A stretch of DNA of 64,000 nucleotides from Pseudomonas soli (GTDB taxonomy: Bacteria > Pseudomonadota > Gammaproteobacteria > Pseudomonadales > Pseudomonadaceae): the NCBI RefSeq assembly GCF_900110655.1, contig NZ_FOEQ01000004.1, positions 124,001 to 188,000 of the forward strand, given 5' to 3'. The position numbers and the translations under genes are program-made. The stretch's first letter is position 1. The number at the start of each line of letters is the position of its first letter. Positions 1-8,224 of this stretch are shown here, one piece after another. The notes beneath the pieces were generated by a model. It made no database searches. It was not told the origin of the DNA and saw only the letters and a list, made by a program, of their open reading frames with translations.

Positions 1-463
1 GGCATGCGGTGCAGCCCCGCGTAGTGGCACTGGCGTGGCCGCGGGCACGCATGGCGTCATCGGAGGCCGGTGCGTCGGTCACCCGCGGAACCTGACGGGC
101 GAAGTATTCGGCCAAGGCCTTGATCCGTTCATCGCTCAGGGCGGCCGCCAGCGGCTGCATCTGCGCGCTGTGTCGCGTGCCCTGGGCAAACGCCTGAAGC
201 TGCGCCTGGATATACGCTGCCGGCTGCCCAGCGAGCGCCGGGTAGAGGCTGTTATGCGGTTGCCCGCGAGCGCCATGGCAAAGCGAGCAGGCATCCTGCG
301 GTTGCGGCCAGGCGCCGCCATTGGCCTCATAGCTGGCGTAATGCTGATCGAGGGCGTTCATGAACCTGTAGCCTGCGAGCAGCTCCGGGCCCTGGAAGGC
401 CGTGACCCCAAGCAAGCCTGCGACAAGCATTGCACTGCCCAGCAGCAGGGTGCGCCTTTTCAT
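1..463 (-). CDS. c-type cytochrome, probably di-heme, C-terminus cut by the window edge
   Basis: The 154 visible residues start MKRRTLLLGSAMLV, a hydrophobic signal or anchor. A CxxCH haem motif (C59-SL-C62-H63) lies in a cytochrome-c fold followed by AQMQPLAAALSDERIKALAEYFA. The last codons in the window read C-T-A-C, apparently the start of a second CxxCH, so a di-haem protein is likely. The start codon overlaps the stop of the amine-oxidase gene by four bases (ATGA), which indicates translational coupling. By analogy with CycN, the cytochrome partner of nicotine oxidoreductase NicA2, it may accept electrons from the upstream flavoenzyme in the periplasm. That role is inference; the haem motif is seen directly. 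Confidence 0.85.
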   Translation of the reverse strand, partial: MKRRTLLLGSAMLVAGLLGVTAFQGPELLAGYRFMNALDQHYASYEANGGAWPQPQDACSLCHGARGQPHNSLYPALAGQPAAYIQAQLQAFAQGTRHSAQMQPLAAALSDERIKALAEYFARQVPRVTDAPASDDAMRARGHASATTRGCTAC

Positions 464-1947
464 GCGTGCCTCCGGGTGCCGGCAAGTGCCTGCAGGGCTT
501 CGAGCGCCGCGCGGTGACCGGCGCGTACCGCGCCGTCCATGCTGCTGGCCCACAAGTCCGCGGTCTCGGTGCCCGACCAGATCAAGCGCCCGACAGCAGG
601 CTTGAGATAGCGCCCCCAGCGGGTCAGGAAGCCGGGGGGAATGGAGCCGACGCAGGTCAAGGTCCAGGGGTCGACCTTGGCCCAGTCGTGATCGTGGAAC
701 TGCGTGACGTCGAGAGCTTCCTCGCCCAGGGCCTTGGCGTAGATGCTCGCGAGAGTGCGTGCGGCCTGCCCAGGGTCATCGCTGAGCTGCGCGCTGCGCA
801 CGAAGCCCATCAAGATGCCGACGCTGCCGTCTGGCGGTGAGTTGTCGCAGGACAGAATCAGCGGCCCGTCGGCCTGGATGACTTGGCCGTTGAGCCCTTT
901 GTCCCGCCAGAAGGGGCGCGCATAGACATGCACGGTCTTGCGCATGGGCGCCGAGGACGGCCACAGGCGTTGCAACTGGGCACGGCCATCGGGCAGTGGC
1001 GGGTCGAAGACGATCTGGTTGCACAGCGCCGGATGCAGGGCGGCGATGACCTGGCGTGCGCGGATGAGCCCCTGGTCGGTGTGGATCTCGACGATGTCCT
1101 GGTCCCAGCCGACGATCCGGCGCACCGGGCTGGACAGTTTCACCCGATCGCCCAGCGCCTGCGCCATGCGTGTGCACAGCACCTGTGAGCCGCCTATGAA
1201 GCGGGTCTCCTGGGCGCCGCCCTTGAAACCCTCGAGCTTTGCCATGCTGCAGTCGGCGGAGTTGATGAGGGAGAGGTAGTGCAGCAGGGACAGGCTGAAG
1301 GGTGGCGTGCCGGTGGTCAGGCCGATGGAAGTGTCGAAGGTCAGCCGGCTGGTGTTGTCGATACCCTGACTCGCCAGCCATTGGCCCACCGACAGCTTGT
1401 CGAGTGCCTCGGCGTCCGCTGCGGTCCAGGGTTCTTTGCCAGGTACCCGGCGCGACAGCTGGTTGAGCTTTTCGGTCGCCGGGTGATGGGCGCCCTGGCC
1501 GCTGCTCAAGTCTTCCTCGTAGCGGGCTTCACCGACCAGGTAGACATTGCGCCCTTGGTAGTAGGTGGGGAAGGTTTCGACATCGAGCTCGCGTGCCAGG
1601 TCGAAGATCGCGGTCTGGCCTGGCCCGATCCATTCCCCGCCGGCTTCGGAGATCACACCATTGCCAAGCGGGTGGTTGTAGGTGCGTCCGCCCACGCGGT
1701 CCCGCGCTTCCAGCACGGTGAAGGACATGCACCCGGCGCGTTGCAGGTCACGGGCCGCAGTCAGCCCGGCCAGCCCGGCACCAATGATCACCACGTCCAG
1801 CACCTGCTCGGGTTCTGCTCGCAAGGCTTGCGCCATGGCCCGTCCGCTGAGGGCGGCACCGCCGATCAAGGTGGCGCTGGCAAGTGCTTGCACGAGCAAG
1901 CGCCGCTGCCGCGCCGACAATGGCAGTTCTGTGTTTTCCTGATCCAT
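460..1947 (-). CDS. flavin-dependent amine oxidase/dehydrogenase (NicA2/MAO-like) with Tat-like signal
   Basis: This 495-residue protein belongs to the flavin monoamine oxidase family. A twin-Arg stretch followed by a hydrophobic segment (RQRRLLVQALASATLIGGAA, residues ~13-32) suggests Tat export. The FAD dinucleotide motif VIIGAGLAGLTAA is near residues 53-65 and the GG doublet EARDRVGGRT near 82-91. The C-terminal flavin-site stretch contains SGTETADLW. I chose ATG 1947, which has a GAGG Shine-Dalgarno five bases upstream; an upstream TTG at 1962 is possible. It is translationally coupled to the cytochrome gene, so it may act as a dehydrogenase passing electrons to cytochrome c rather than to O2. 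The amine substrate cannot be read from the sequence. Confidence 0.88.
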   Translation of the reverse strand: MDQENTELPLSARQRRLLVQALASATLIGGAALSGRAMAQALRAEPEQVLDVVIIGAGLAGLTAARDLQRAGCMSFTVLEARDRVGGRTYNHPLGNGVISEAGGEWIGPGQTAIFDLARELDVETFPTYYQGRNVYLVGEARYEEDLSSGQGAHHPATEKLNQLSRRVPGKEPWTAADAEALDKLSVGQWLASQGIDNTSRLTFDTSIGLTTGTPPFSLSLLHYLSLINSADCSMAKLEGFKGGAQETRFIGGSQVLCTRMAQALGDRVKLSSPVRRIVGWDQDIVEIHTDQGLIRARQVIAALHPALCNQIVFDPPLPDGRAQLQRLWPSSAPMRKTVHVYARPFWRDKGLNGQVIQADGPLILSCDNSPPDGSVGILMGFVRSAQLSDDPGQAARTLASIYAKALGEEALDVTQFHDHDWAKVDPWTLTCVGSIPPGFLTRWGRYLKPAVGRLIWSGTETADLWASSMDGAVRAGHRAALEALQALAGTRRHA

Positions 1948-1972
1948 CTGCACCTCGGCCAACCTGTTCTTG

Positions 1973-2001
1973 TATTTAGATAACCTTAGTTATGTAAAAT
2001 A
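1973..2001. promoter_or_regulatory. inverted-repeat operator candidate upstream of the amine oxidase gene
   Basis: The core palindrome ATAAC-CTTA-GTTAT (1980-1993) is flanked by TATTT on the left and AAATA on the right, giving an AT-rich dyad of about 29 bp. It lies 25 bp upstream of the amine oxidase start. The TetR gene next door is a plausible binder, but this is inference. Confidence 0.45.
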
Positions 2002-2157
2002 CTACTGCGCTCTTTCGGCAAAGGGAATACCCCCTGAACGGCGCTTGGTCAGGTTGGCTGGAGTCGCTGGAAGGAAGTTCGCGGGGAGCGGGCAGCGCTC
2101 TTGAGATCGAGCGCTGCGAAGCTGTCGTCAGGCAGTCTGTTGCCAGAACACGCTGGG

Positions 2158-2862
2158 TTACTGGGCTTTGGCCCGGCTCTTGCCCGTGGCTTTCGCGACC
2201 TTGGGCGGGGAGATGAGCAGGATCAGCGCGTCGAGCAGCGCCTGGCCACGCTTGGCACTGAACCGCTCCGGCTCGATGGGCATCATCATCAGCCAGCCGT
2301 CGCAGATGGTGCTGATCTGGTCGGCCAGCACATCGGCCGGAATATCGTCGCGGATCTTGCCCTGGGCCTGCCCTTGTTCGATCACCACGGTGAACACCTG
2401 GCGGAACTTCGCGTAGCGCTGCCTGATGATGTCGGCGAACACCGGTTCATGGCGGGCGTGGGCGAGCAATTGCAACCACGAGAGCCACATGGTCGATTCG
2501 TCGAAGTTGACCCATTGCAGCCATTGTCGAAGCAGTGAGGCGATGTCGAGGGAGGCCTGGTTGGTGGCCAGCAGCAGGTCGACCTGGTCGAACAGGCTCT
2601 GTGCGACCTCGCCGATCATGTCTTCCTTGTTGGCGAAGTAGTAGGTCACCGCGCCCGTGGTACAGCCAGCCTGTTTGGCAACCTTGCGCATCGAGGCCCC
2701 GGCATAGCCATCCTGCGCGATCACCGTGATCGCGGCCTCCAGCAGTTCCGCACGCTTTGCGTCGCGGTCACCGACAGGCCTGCCGCGACGGGCAACGGTT
2801 TCCGGCGCGCTGCTGTCTGCGCGTGAAGGGGCGGCTGTGGGGCGGGCTTTGGTCTCAGGCAT
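2158..2862 (-). CDS. TetR/AcrR-family transcriptional regulator
   Basis: This 234-residue protein has a charged N-terminal tail. The TetR helix-turn-helix follows at roughly residues 33-82 (AAITVIAQDGYAGASMRKVA, then the recognition region AGCTTGAVTYYFANKEDM). The ligand-binding domain is helical and includes WLQWVNFDESTMWLSWLQLL. The layout and the IRQRYAKFR region resemble BetI-type regulators, but I cannot assign a ligand. It lies between the amine oxidase/cytochrome pair and the RidA/oxygenase pair on the same strand. Palindromic operators lie upstream of both units (1973-2001 and 4313-4345), so it could control either or both. Confidence 0.9.
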   Translation of the reverse strand: MPETKARPTAAPSRADSSAPETVARRGRPVGDRDAKRAELLEAAITVIAQDGYAGASMRKVAKQAGCTTGAVTYYFANKEDMIGEVAQSLFDQVDLLLATNQASLDIASLLRQWLQWVNFDESTMWLSWLQLLAHARHEPVFADIIRQRYAKFRQVFTVVIEQGQAQGKIRDDIPADVLADQISTICDGWLMMMPIEPERFSAKRGQALLDALILLISPPKVAKATGKSRAKAQ

Positions 2863-2998
2863 GGGCGCTCAGAACTGTCGAGGTCGGTTAAAGGGGCGGT
2901 CACGGGTGTCGATGCGGGTGCAAAGGCCCCAGCATAGAGAACTTGCGTGAATAAAACATCCCGCCCCGGCGCAGCGTTCCAACCTGCGCACGCCCCGC

Positions 2999-3415
2999 TC
3001 AGGCGTCGCCGCACCCCGCGACTGCCACTGCGCGAATCTCGACCCTCAGCGGCTCCAGTGCCAGCTGGCTGATACCCACTGCCGTCCATGACGGATAGCG
3101 CGCCGGAAAGTACACATCCTTCACCTGGGCAAACGCTGCCATGTCGGCTTGCAGGTGGGTATGAAAGGTCGTCAGCTCGACCACGTCCGCCAGGCTCGCA
3201 CCGGCTGTCTCGAGGACCAGCTTCAGCGACTGGAAGGCCAGGTGAGACTGCTCGACGATACCCTGCGCAGGTTGCATGGCCGCGTCGACGCCCACTTGCC
3301 CCGAGACCCAGATCAGGTCACCCACGCGGGTGGCCTGGGAAAAGTGGAAATTGTCGTAGTAAGCCTGGGTCGCAGCTGGATTGATGGCCTGACGCTTGAG
3401 CGGTTTCGCATTCAT
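2999..3415 (-). CDS. RidA/YjgF/YER057c/UK114-family protein
   Basis: This 138-residue protein has the RidA-like core VGDLIWVSGQVGVDAAM, the central helix SHLAFQSLKLVLETAGASLADVV, and the C-terminal strand LALEPLRVEIRAVAVAG. RidA-family members hydrolyse reactive imine/enamine intermediates of amine and amino-acid metabolism or act as related deaminases. The start at 3415 has a clear AGGAG Shine-Dalgarno. It follows the 2-oxoglutarate oxygenase gene by 13 bp and is surely co-transcribed with it. Pairing with an oxygenase suggests it clears an unstable nitrogenous product, which is inference. A second RidA paralogue lies at 30564-30980. Confidence 0.88.
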   Translation of the reverse strand: MNAKPLKRQAINPAATQAYYDNFHFSQATRVGDLIWVSGQVGVDAAMQPAQGIVEQSHLAFQSLKLVLETAGASLADVVELTTFHTHLQADMAAFAQVKDVYFPARYPSWTAVGISQLALEPLRVEIRAVAVAGCGDA

Positions 3416-3428
3416 CGAGGAACTCCTG

Positions 3429-4262
3429 TCAGACCACTTGGCGGAAGGTGGGGTGGCGGAACGGGGCGCCCGCGACCAGGTGTTCGAGCTCTGTGCTGAA
3501 CAGCACGCCTTGCGGGGGGTAACCGGCATCGCTGTGTGCCGGGAGTGGGCTGAAGGTGGCGTCGTCGCCGAAGAAACGGAACACGAATGTCCGTCGGCTT
3601 GGGAAGTCCTCGTCCACGGGTGCGCCGCCATGCAAGGAGCCCGGGTGCAGCAGCACCACATCGCCAGGCTCCGTGGCCCAGGACAGGATGTCGTAGGCCT
3701 GCGGGTCTTCCCGGCGTAACGCCTCGATATCCGGCAGGCGGGGCAGGGCGCCATTGCCGTGCAGTGGCTGGGTCGGGTCATCCGGGTTGGTGAAGGTCGT
3801 GCCGTCATAGCGCGGCCCACGATGGGAGCCACGGATGATTTCCAGGGCGTTGCGCTTGGGTACGGCATCGAAGCTGATCCAGGCGTTGCCCCAGTGGTGG
3901 CCGGCCCAGGGCAGGTAGGAGGTGTCCTGATGCCATAGCGTCCGGGCGCCCTGGCCCCCGGCCTTGAGGAAAACCTCCTCGGCGAAGTACCAGACATTCC
4001 GCGAGCCCCAGAGATTTGCGAACAACGACCCCAGTGGCAGCTCCGCCACGAGCGCCTCAAGGCGCTCCTTGGCCAACGGGTTGGCGTTGTCGACGTGGGA
4101 TTGTTGGATCGTCCCGGCGAACATGCGGGTGGCATGCGGGCCATGGTTGAGCACGGCCCAGTCGTAGGCTTCCCGGCAACGCGACAACTGCTCCGGGTTC
4201 AGAAGCCCCTTGATCAACACCGCTCCGTCTTCGTGATAAGCCTTGCTCAGTGTGTCTTGCAT
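3429..4262 (-). CDS. phytanoyl-CoA dioxygenase (PhyH)-family Fe(II)/2-oxoglutarate oxygenase
   Basis: This 277-residue PhyH-fold protein shows the facial triad: H111 and D113 in TLWHQDTSYLPW, and distal H211 in LLHPGSLHGGAP. Arg residues about 12 positions later (PSRRTFVFRF) can bind 2-oxoglutarate. These enzymes hydroxylate small molecules using O2 and 2-oxoglutarate; the substrate here is unknown. ATG 4262 was chosen over an upstream Met because it follows AGGAGAACGGTC, a strong ribosome-binding site. It is first in a two-gene unit with the RidA-family gene. A palindromic operator lies just upstream, and the nearest regulator is the TetR protein at 2158-2862. Confidence 0.87.
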   Translation of the reverse strand: MQDTLSKAYHEDGAVLIKGLLNPEQLSRCREAYDWAVLNHGPHATRMFAGTIQQSHVDNANPLAKERLEALVAELPLGSLFANLWGSRNVWYFAEEVFLKAGGQGARTLWHQDTSYLPWAGHHWGNAWISFDAVPKRNALEIIRGSHRGPRYDGTTFTNPDDPTQPLHGNGALPRLPDIEALRREDPQAYDILSWATEPGDVVLLHPGSLHGGAPVDEDFPSRRTFVFRFFGDDATFSPLPAHSDAGYPPQGVLFSTELEHLVAGAPFRHPTFRQVV

Positions 4263-4312
4263 GACCGTTCTCCTAGTGAGTTGAGCGCAGGTGAACGTGA
4301 GCCTAGCAAGCG

Positions 4313-4345
4313 AATTTAAAATACGCAACGATCGTTATTTAAATT
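4313..4345. promoter_or_regulatory. nested palindromic operator upstream of the PhyH/RidA unit
   Basis: A perfect 10-bp palindrome AACGATCGTT (4327-4336) lies between the inverted arms AATTTAAA (4313-4320) and TTTAAATT (4338-4345). This is a TetR-like operator arrangement about 65 bp upstream of the oxygenase start. The bound protein is not established. Confidence 0.45.
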
Positions 4346-4408
4346 GCCTCGATCTGTTTGCCGTGATGTGAGCAGTGGAGACCGCAGCAGGTGCTTTTCC
4401 TTCGAGTG

Positions 4409-6259
4409 CTACTCCACAGTCTCCGCCAGCCCCTGGTCCTCACCCAGGAACCCACCGCTCTGATGCCGCCACAGCCGTGCATAGGTGCCGTTCCTGTCGA
4501 GCAGTTCAGCATGGCTGCCTTGCTCGATGATGCGCCCCTCATCCATGACGATGAGCCGGTCCATGGCGGCGATCGTGGACAAGCGATGGGCGATGGCGAT
4601 GACGGTCTTGCCCTGCATCATGTCGTCGAGGCTTTCCTGGATCGCGACTTCGACCTCCGAGTCCAGGGCGCTGGTGGCTTCGTCGAGCAGCAGGATCGGC
4701 GCGTTCTTGAGCATCACCCGGGCAATGGCAATGCGCTGGCGCTGGCCACCGGACAGCTTGATGCCACGCTCGCCCACCAGGGTGTCGTAACCGCTGTGGC
4801 CTTGCCGATCACTCAGCTGGCTGATGAAACCATCGGCCTGGGCATTGGCCGCGGCGCTGCGGATCTGCGCTTCGGTCGCTTCGGGGCGGCCATAGGCGAT
4901 ATTGTCGCGGATGGAGCGGTGCAGCAACGACGTGTCCTGGGTGACCATGCCGATGGCGCTGCGCAGGCTGTCCTGGGTGACGTGGGCGATGTTCTGCCCG
5001 TCGATGCGGATCTCGCCGCTGTTGACGTCGTAGAACCGTAGCAACAGGTTGATCAAGGTGGACTTGCCGGCGCCGGAGCGGCCCACCAGGCCGACCTTTT
5101 CTCCGGGGCGGATGTGCAGGCTCAGGTCATCGAGCACCTGGCGTTCGCCGTTGTAGTTGAAGCTCACCTTGTCGAAGGTCACCGCGCCACCGCGGGTCAC
5201 CAGCGTGCCGGCGTCGGACGCATCCTGTACCTTGGGGCCGCGGGTCAGGGTGGCCATGCCGTCCTGCACGGTGCCGATGTTTTCGAACAGGGAGGTCATC
5301 TGCCACATGATCCAGTGCGACATGCCGTTGATCCGCAGGGCCATGGCCGTGACCGCCGCCACGGCGCCCGCGCCAACCTGGCCCTGGTGCCAGAGCCACA
5401 GGGCATAGCCGCCAGCGCCCAGGATCAAGCCGACCACCAGCGCCTGGTTGACGATCTCGAACTGACTGACCAGGCGCATCTGGCGAAAGCCGGTGAGCTT
5501 GAAGTCCTCCATCGCCGCCCGCGCAAAGTGCGCTTCGCGTTTGGAATGGGAGAACAGTTTCACCGTGGTGATGTTGGTGTAGGCATCGGAGATGCGCCCG
5601 GTCATCGATGACCGCGCATGGGCCTGCTCCTGGCCGACCTTGCCCAGGCGCGGCACGAAGTACAGCATGGCCAGCCCGAACAGGGTGCCCCAGGCCAGGA
5701 ACGGCAGCATCAGCTGCAGGGCGAAACCGCCGGCCAGGGCGATGATGGCGATGAAGTACACGCCGATGCCGGGCAGGACCTCGATCAGGGTGAACAACAC
5801 CTCGCGCACGGCCAGCGCGGTCTGCATCACCTTGGTGGTGACCCGGCCGGAAAACTCGTCGGAGAAGAACGACAGGCTCTGGCGCAGCATCAGCCGATGG
5901 AAATCCCAGCGCAGGCGCAGCGGCAGGTTGATCGCCAGCACCTGGTGTTGCATCAGGGTGCGCAGGGCCACCAGCACGATACTGCTCAGCAGGACAATAC
6001 CGATGCTCCAGAGCACGCGGCTTTCCTGTTCGCTTGCGCCGCCTGCCTGCCAGGCGGGAAGCAGGTCGACCACCTGGCCAAGGAAGGAAAACAGCCAGGC
6101 TTCATAGATCGACACGCCGGCGCTGAACAGCGCGAGGGCCAGGATGTATCCGCGCGCCCCCCGCGTGCAGGCCCACAAGAAGCGCAGCAGGCCTAGCGGT
6201 GGCGGTGGAATCTCATCAGGCGGGAAGGGGTCGAGCCATCGTTCAAAAACACGCAGCAT
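4409..6259 (-). CDS. ABC transporter, fused permease and ATPase (exporter half-transporter)
   Basis: This 616-residue MsbA/MdlB-type half-transporter has an N-terminal transmembrane domain of about six helices (residues ~25-325). The nucleotide-binding domain follows (~365-605), with Walker A GRSGAGKST, signature LSGGQRQR, Walker B ILLLDEATSALDSE and an H-loop in AIAHRLSTI. All catalytic motifs are intact, and it presumably works as a homodimer. I took the start MLRVFERW at 6259, preceded by TGGAGA; an upstream Met in frame is less likely. The substrate is not evident. It is followed on the same strand by the PhyH/RidA unit after a 146-bp gap holding that unit's operator. Confidence 0.9.
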   Translation of the reverse strand: MLRVFERWLDPFPPDEIPPPPLGLLRFLWACTRGARGYILALALFSAGVSIYEAWLFSFLGQVVDLLPAWQAGGASEQESRVLWSIGIVLLSSIVLVALRTLMQHQVLAINLPLRLRWDFHRLMLRQSLSFFSDEFSGRVTTKVMQTALAVREVLFTLIEVLPGIGVYFIAIIALAGGFALQLMLPFLAWGTLFGLAMLYFVPRLGKVGQEQAHARSSMTGRISDAYTNITTVKLFSHSKREAHFARAAMEDFKLTGFRQMRLVSQFEIVNQALVVGLILGAGGYALWLWHQGQVGAGAVAAVTAMALRINGMSHWIMWQMTSLFENIGTVQDGMATLTRGPKVQDASDAGTLVTRGGAVTFDKVSFNYNGERQVLDDLSLHIRPGEKVGLVGRSGAGKSTLINLLLRFYDVNSGEIRIDGQNIAHVTQDSLRSAIGMVTQDTSLLHRSIRDNIAYGRPEATEAQIRSAAANAQADGFISQLSDRQGHSGYDTLVGERGIKLSGGQRQRIAIARVMLKNAPILLLDEATSALDSEVEVAIQESLDDMMQGKTVIAIAHRLSTIAAMDRLIVMDEGRIIEQGSHAELLDRNGTYARLWRHQSGGFLGEDQGLAETVE

Positions 6260-6396
6260 GCTGGTCTCCAGAAGGGCGCGGCGTTGATCGGCAACGCCGT
6301 AGCGATCGTGCAACCATACCGTACATCGAGGTTTTCGCCTTGCCGCTTGTGCCCCCCTGAGGCCAGCTGCTGCCCGGTGTCATCTACCGCGTTCGG

Positions 6397-7623
6397 TCAG
6401 CAAGGCTGCGCCGCCATCCGATTGGAGACATTGCGCCCGAGCACCAGTACCGCGACAAAACCGCAGCCCACCAGGGCCGTGGCCAGGCTCAGCAGCACCG
6501 CGGTACCGAGCTGATCGACAATGCGCCCGCCGAAGAACGAGCCTACCGCGATGATCACCTGGAACATGGCGACGAACAGCGGCATGCCGCGTTCGACATC
6601 CTTGGGCGCCACCACGAACATCCAGATACTGGCGCAGGCCGGGAAGGCGCCAAAGGCGAAGCCCCACAGCGCGATCAGCATCGCGGCGCCGGTCAAGCCG
6701 GTGGCGAAGTAGGGAAACAGGGCGGTGCTGATGCCGATCATCAGGGCGACCAGCAACAGGGTGTGACGCACACTGCGGTTGGCAGCGAAACCGGCGAAGA
6801 TGTTGCCGATCACCCCGGCCACGCCATACAGCAACAGCAGCGAACCAATGGTCGGCCCATCGAAGCCGGCGCTCTGCTTGAAGAACGGTGCGACATAGGT
6901 ATAGGCGGCAAAATGCGCCAGGCCGATCAGCAATACCGCGATCAACCCGACCCGCGCCTGTGGATTGACGAACAGCGCCGGCAGGTCGCTGATGCGAATG
7001 GCTTTGTCTGGGGTGAGCCGCGGCAGCAGGAAGACTTGCGCCAGCAGCACCGGCACACCTACCAGCGCGGTGGCGAGGAAGGTCATGCGCCAGCCCATCA
7101 GGCCGCTTAGCCAGGTGCCAACCGGCACGCCCAGCACGGTAGCCAGGGTCACGCCGACCATGATGATCGAGGTGGCCTGGGCCACGCCCACGCCCTTGGG
7201 TGCCAGGCGGCCACTGAGGGCAATGGCGGTGGCCCAGAAACCGCCAATGCTGATGCCCAGCAGTACGCGGCCGAACAGCAGCAGGCTGAAGTCGCTGGCG
7301 TAGGCCACGACGGCGTTGGCGAGGATCATGATCAGCGTCAGGCCGATCAGCAGGTAGCGACGGTCCAGGGCGCCGATGCCCACCGACAGCAAGGGCGCGG
7401 CGAGGGCGGCCATGATGCCGGGCAGGGTGACCATCAGGCCGGCCTGGCCGGCGCTGATGCCCAGGTCGCTGGCGACATCGTTGAGTACGCCCACCGGGAG
7501 AAACTCACTGGTGACCAGGGCGAAGGCGCCCACAGCGACCGAGAGAATCGCCAGCCACTGTTGGCTGACGCTTTGTTGACTGTGTTCGGGACGGCCGTGA
7601 GACGGCGGAGTGACGCTGGACAT
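6397..7623 (-). CDS. MFS transporter, DHA1-type drug/sugar/nucleoside efflux family
   Basis: This protein of about 408 residues has a 12-helix MFS pattern. TM1 is QQWLAILSVAVGAFALVTSEFLPVG, typical of the AraJ/NepI/YdhP group of DHA1 exporters. A loop after TM2 contains the motif-A-like GIGALDRRY. I favour ATG 7623, because GGAATC lies 8-13 bases before it; ATG 7638 (MESNTMSS) is the alternative and has no obvious ribosome site. It is divergent from the arsenic operon, with a 230-bp region between. Nothing in the sequence links it to arsenic, so its substrate is unassigned. Confidence 0.85.
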   Translation of the reverse strand: MSSVTPPSHGRPEHSQQSVSQQWLAILSVAVGAFALVTSEFLPVGVLNDVASDLGISAGQAGLMVTLPGIMAALAAPLLSVGIGALDRRYLLIGLTLIMILANAVVAYASDFSLLLFGRVLLGISIGGFWATAIALSGRLAPKGVGVAQATSIIMVGVTLATVLGVPVGTWLSGLMGWRMTFLATALVGVPVLLAQVFLLPRLTPDKAIRISDLPALFVNPQARVGLIAVLLIGLAHFAAYTYVAPFFKQSAGFDGPTIGSLLLLYGVAGVIGNIFAGFAANRSVRHTLLLVALMIGISTALFPYFATGLTGAAMLIALWGFAFGAFPACASIWMFVVAPKDVERGMPLFVAMFQVIIAVGSFFGGRIVDQLGTAVLLSLATALVGCGFVAVLVLGRNVSNRMAAQPC

Positions 7624-7805
7624 GGTGTTGGATTCCATGGGGGATGCCGCCTGGGGCGGACCGGGGAGCGGGAAAAATGGCTGGCGATTATAAGAGACGG
7701 TTTTGCCGAGCCGACAGGCGGGGCGCTCGATAGTAATCATCAGCCTGATCGATTGTTGTACCGCGAATACTGACCACCCCTGGCACGCCTGAACGCGCTT
7801 GCAAT

Positions 7806-7845
7806 ATACATATGGGAATCCGTATATTCGTATCTCCATATGTAT
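7806..7845. promoter_or_regulatory. ArsR operator/promoter dyad
   Basis: A perfect 10-bp inverted repeat, ATACATATGG (7806-7815) and CCATATGTAT (7836-7845), surrounds an inner GAAT...ATTC dyad. It starts 50 bp and ends 10 bp before the arsR ATG. Long AT-rich imperfect dyads over the promoter are usual ArsR autoregulatory sites. Confidence 0.65.
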
Positions 7846-7855
7846 TGGTGCAGCC

Positions 7856-8203
7856 ATGATAACCCCGCCCGATGTGTTCAAGAGCCTGTCTGACGAAACC
7901 CGTGCTCGCGCCAGCCTGCTGATCGCCAGCCTTGGTGAGCTATGCGTTTGCGAGCTGATGTGCGCATTGAACGACAGCCAGCCGAAGATCAGTCGCCACC
8001 TGGCGCAGCTGCGCAGCAGTGGCATGCTGCTGGACCGCCGCCAAGGGCAATGGGTGTATTACCGCCTCAACCCGGATCTGCCTGCTTGGGTACACGAGAT
8101 CTTGCAGGCGACACTGCAGGCCAACACGCAATGGTTGGCAGAGAACACCCTGCGCCTGCAGAACATGGACGGTCGCCCCGTTCGTGACGCTGCCTGCTGC
8201 TGA
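7856..8203 (+). CDS. arsR: ArsR-family arsenic-responsive repressor
   Basis: This 115-residue winged-helix repressor starts MITPPDVFKSLSDETRARAS. The metalloid-site motif ELCVCELMCAL (residues ~30-40) carries the Cys-x-Cys of As(III)-binding ArsR proteins on the helix before the recognition helix (SQPKISRHLAQLR). The C-terminus ends DAACC. Binding of arsenite or antimonite is expected to release it from the dyad immediately upstream. ATG 7856 fits the family start; an upstream in-frame ATG would read through the operator. It is first in arsRBCH, with 21 bp to arsB. Confidence 0.95.
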   Translation: MITPPDVFKSLSDETRARASLLIASLGELCVCELMCALNDSQPKISRHLAQLRSSGMLLDRRQGQWVYYRLNPDLPAWVHEILQATLQANTQWLAENTLRLQNMDGRPVRDAACC

Positions 8204-8224
8204 TCATCACTGTACGAGGTCATC

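Noticed and set aside
136..330. 64-aa ORF inside the cytochrome gene, Arg-rich
   Set aside because: It is an alternate-frame shadow of the cytochrome on the same strand, with no ribosome site.
3149..3719. Plus-strand ORFs opposite the RidA and oxygenase genes
   Set aside because: Composition is typical antisense of high-GC genes; the minus-strand proteins have clear family motifs.
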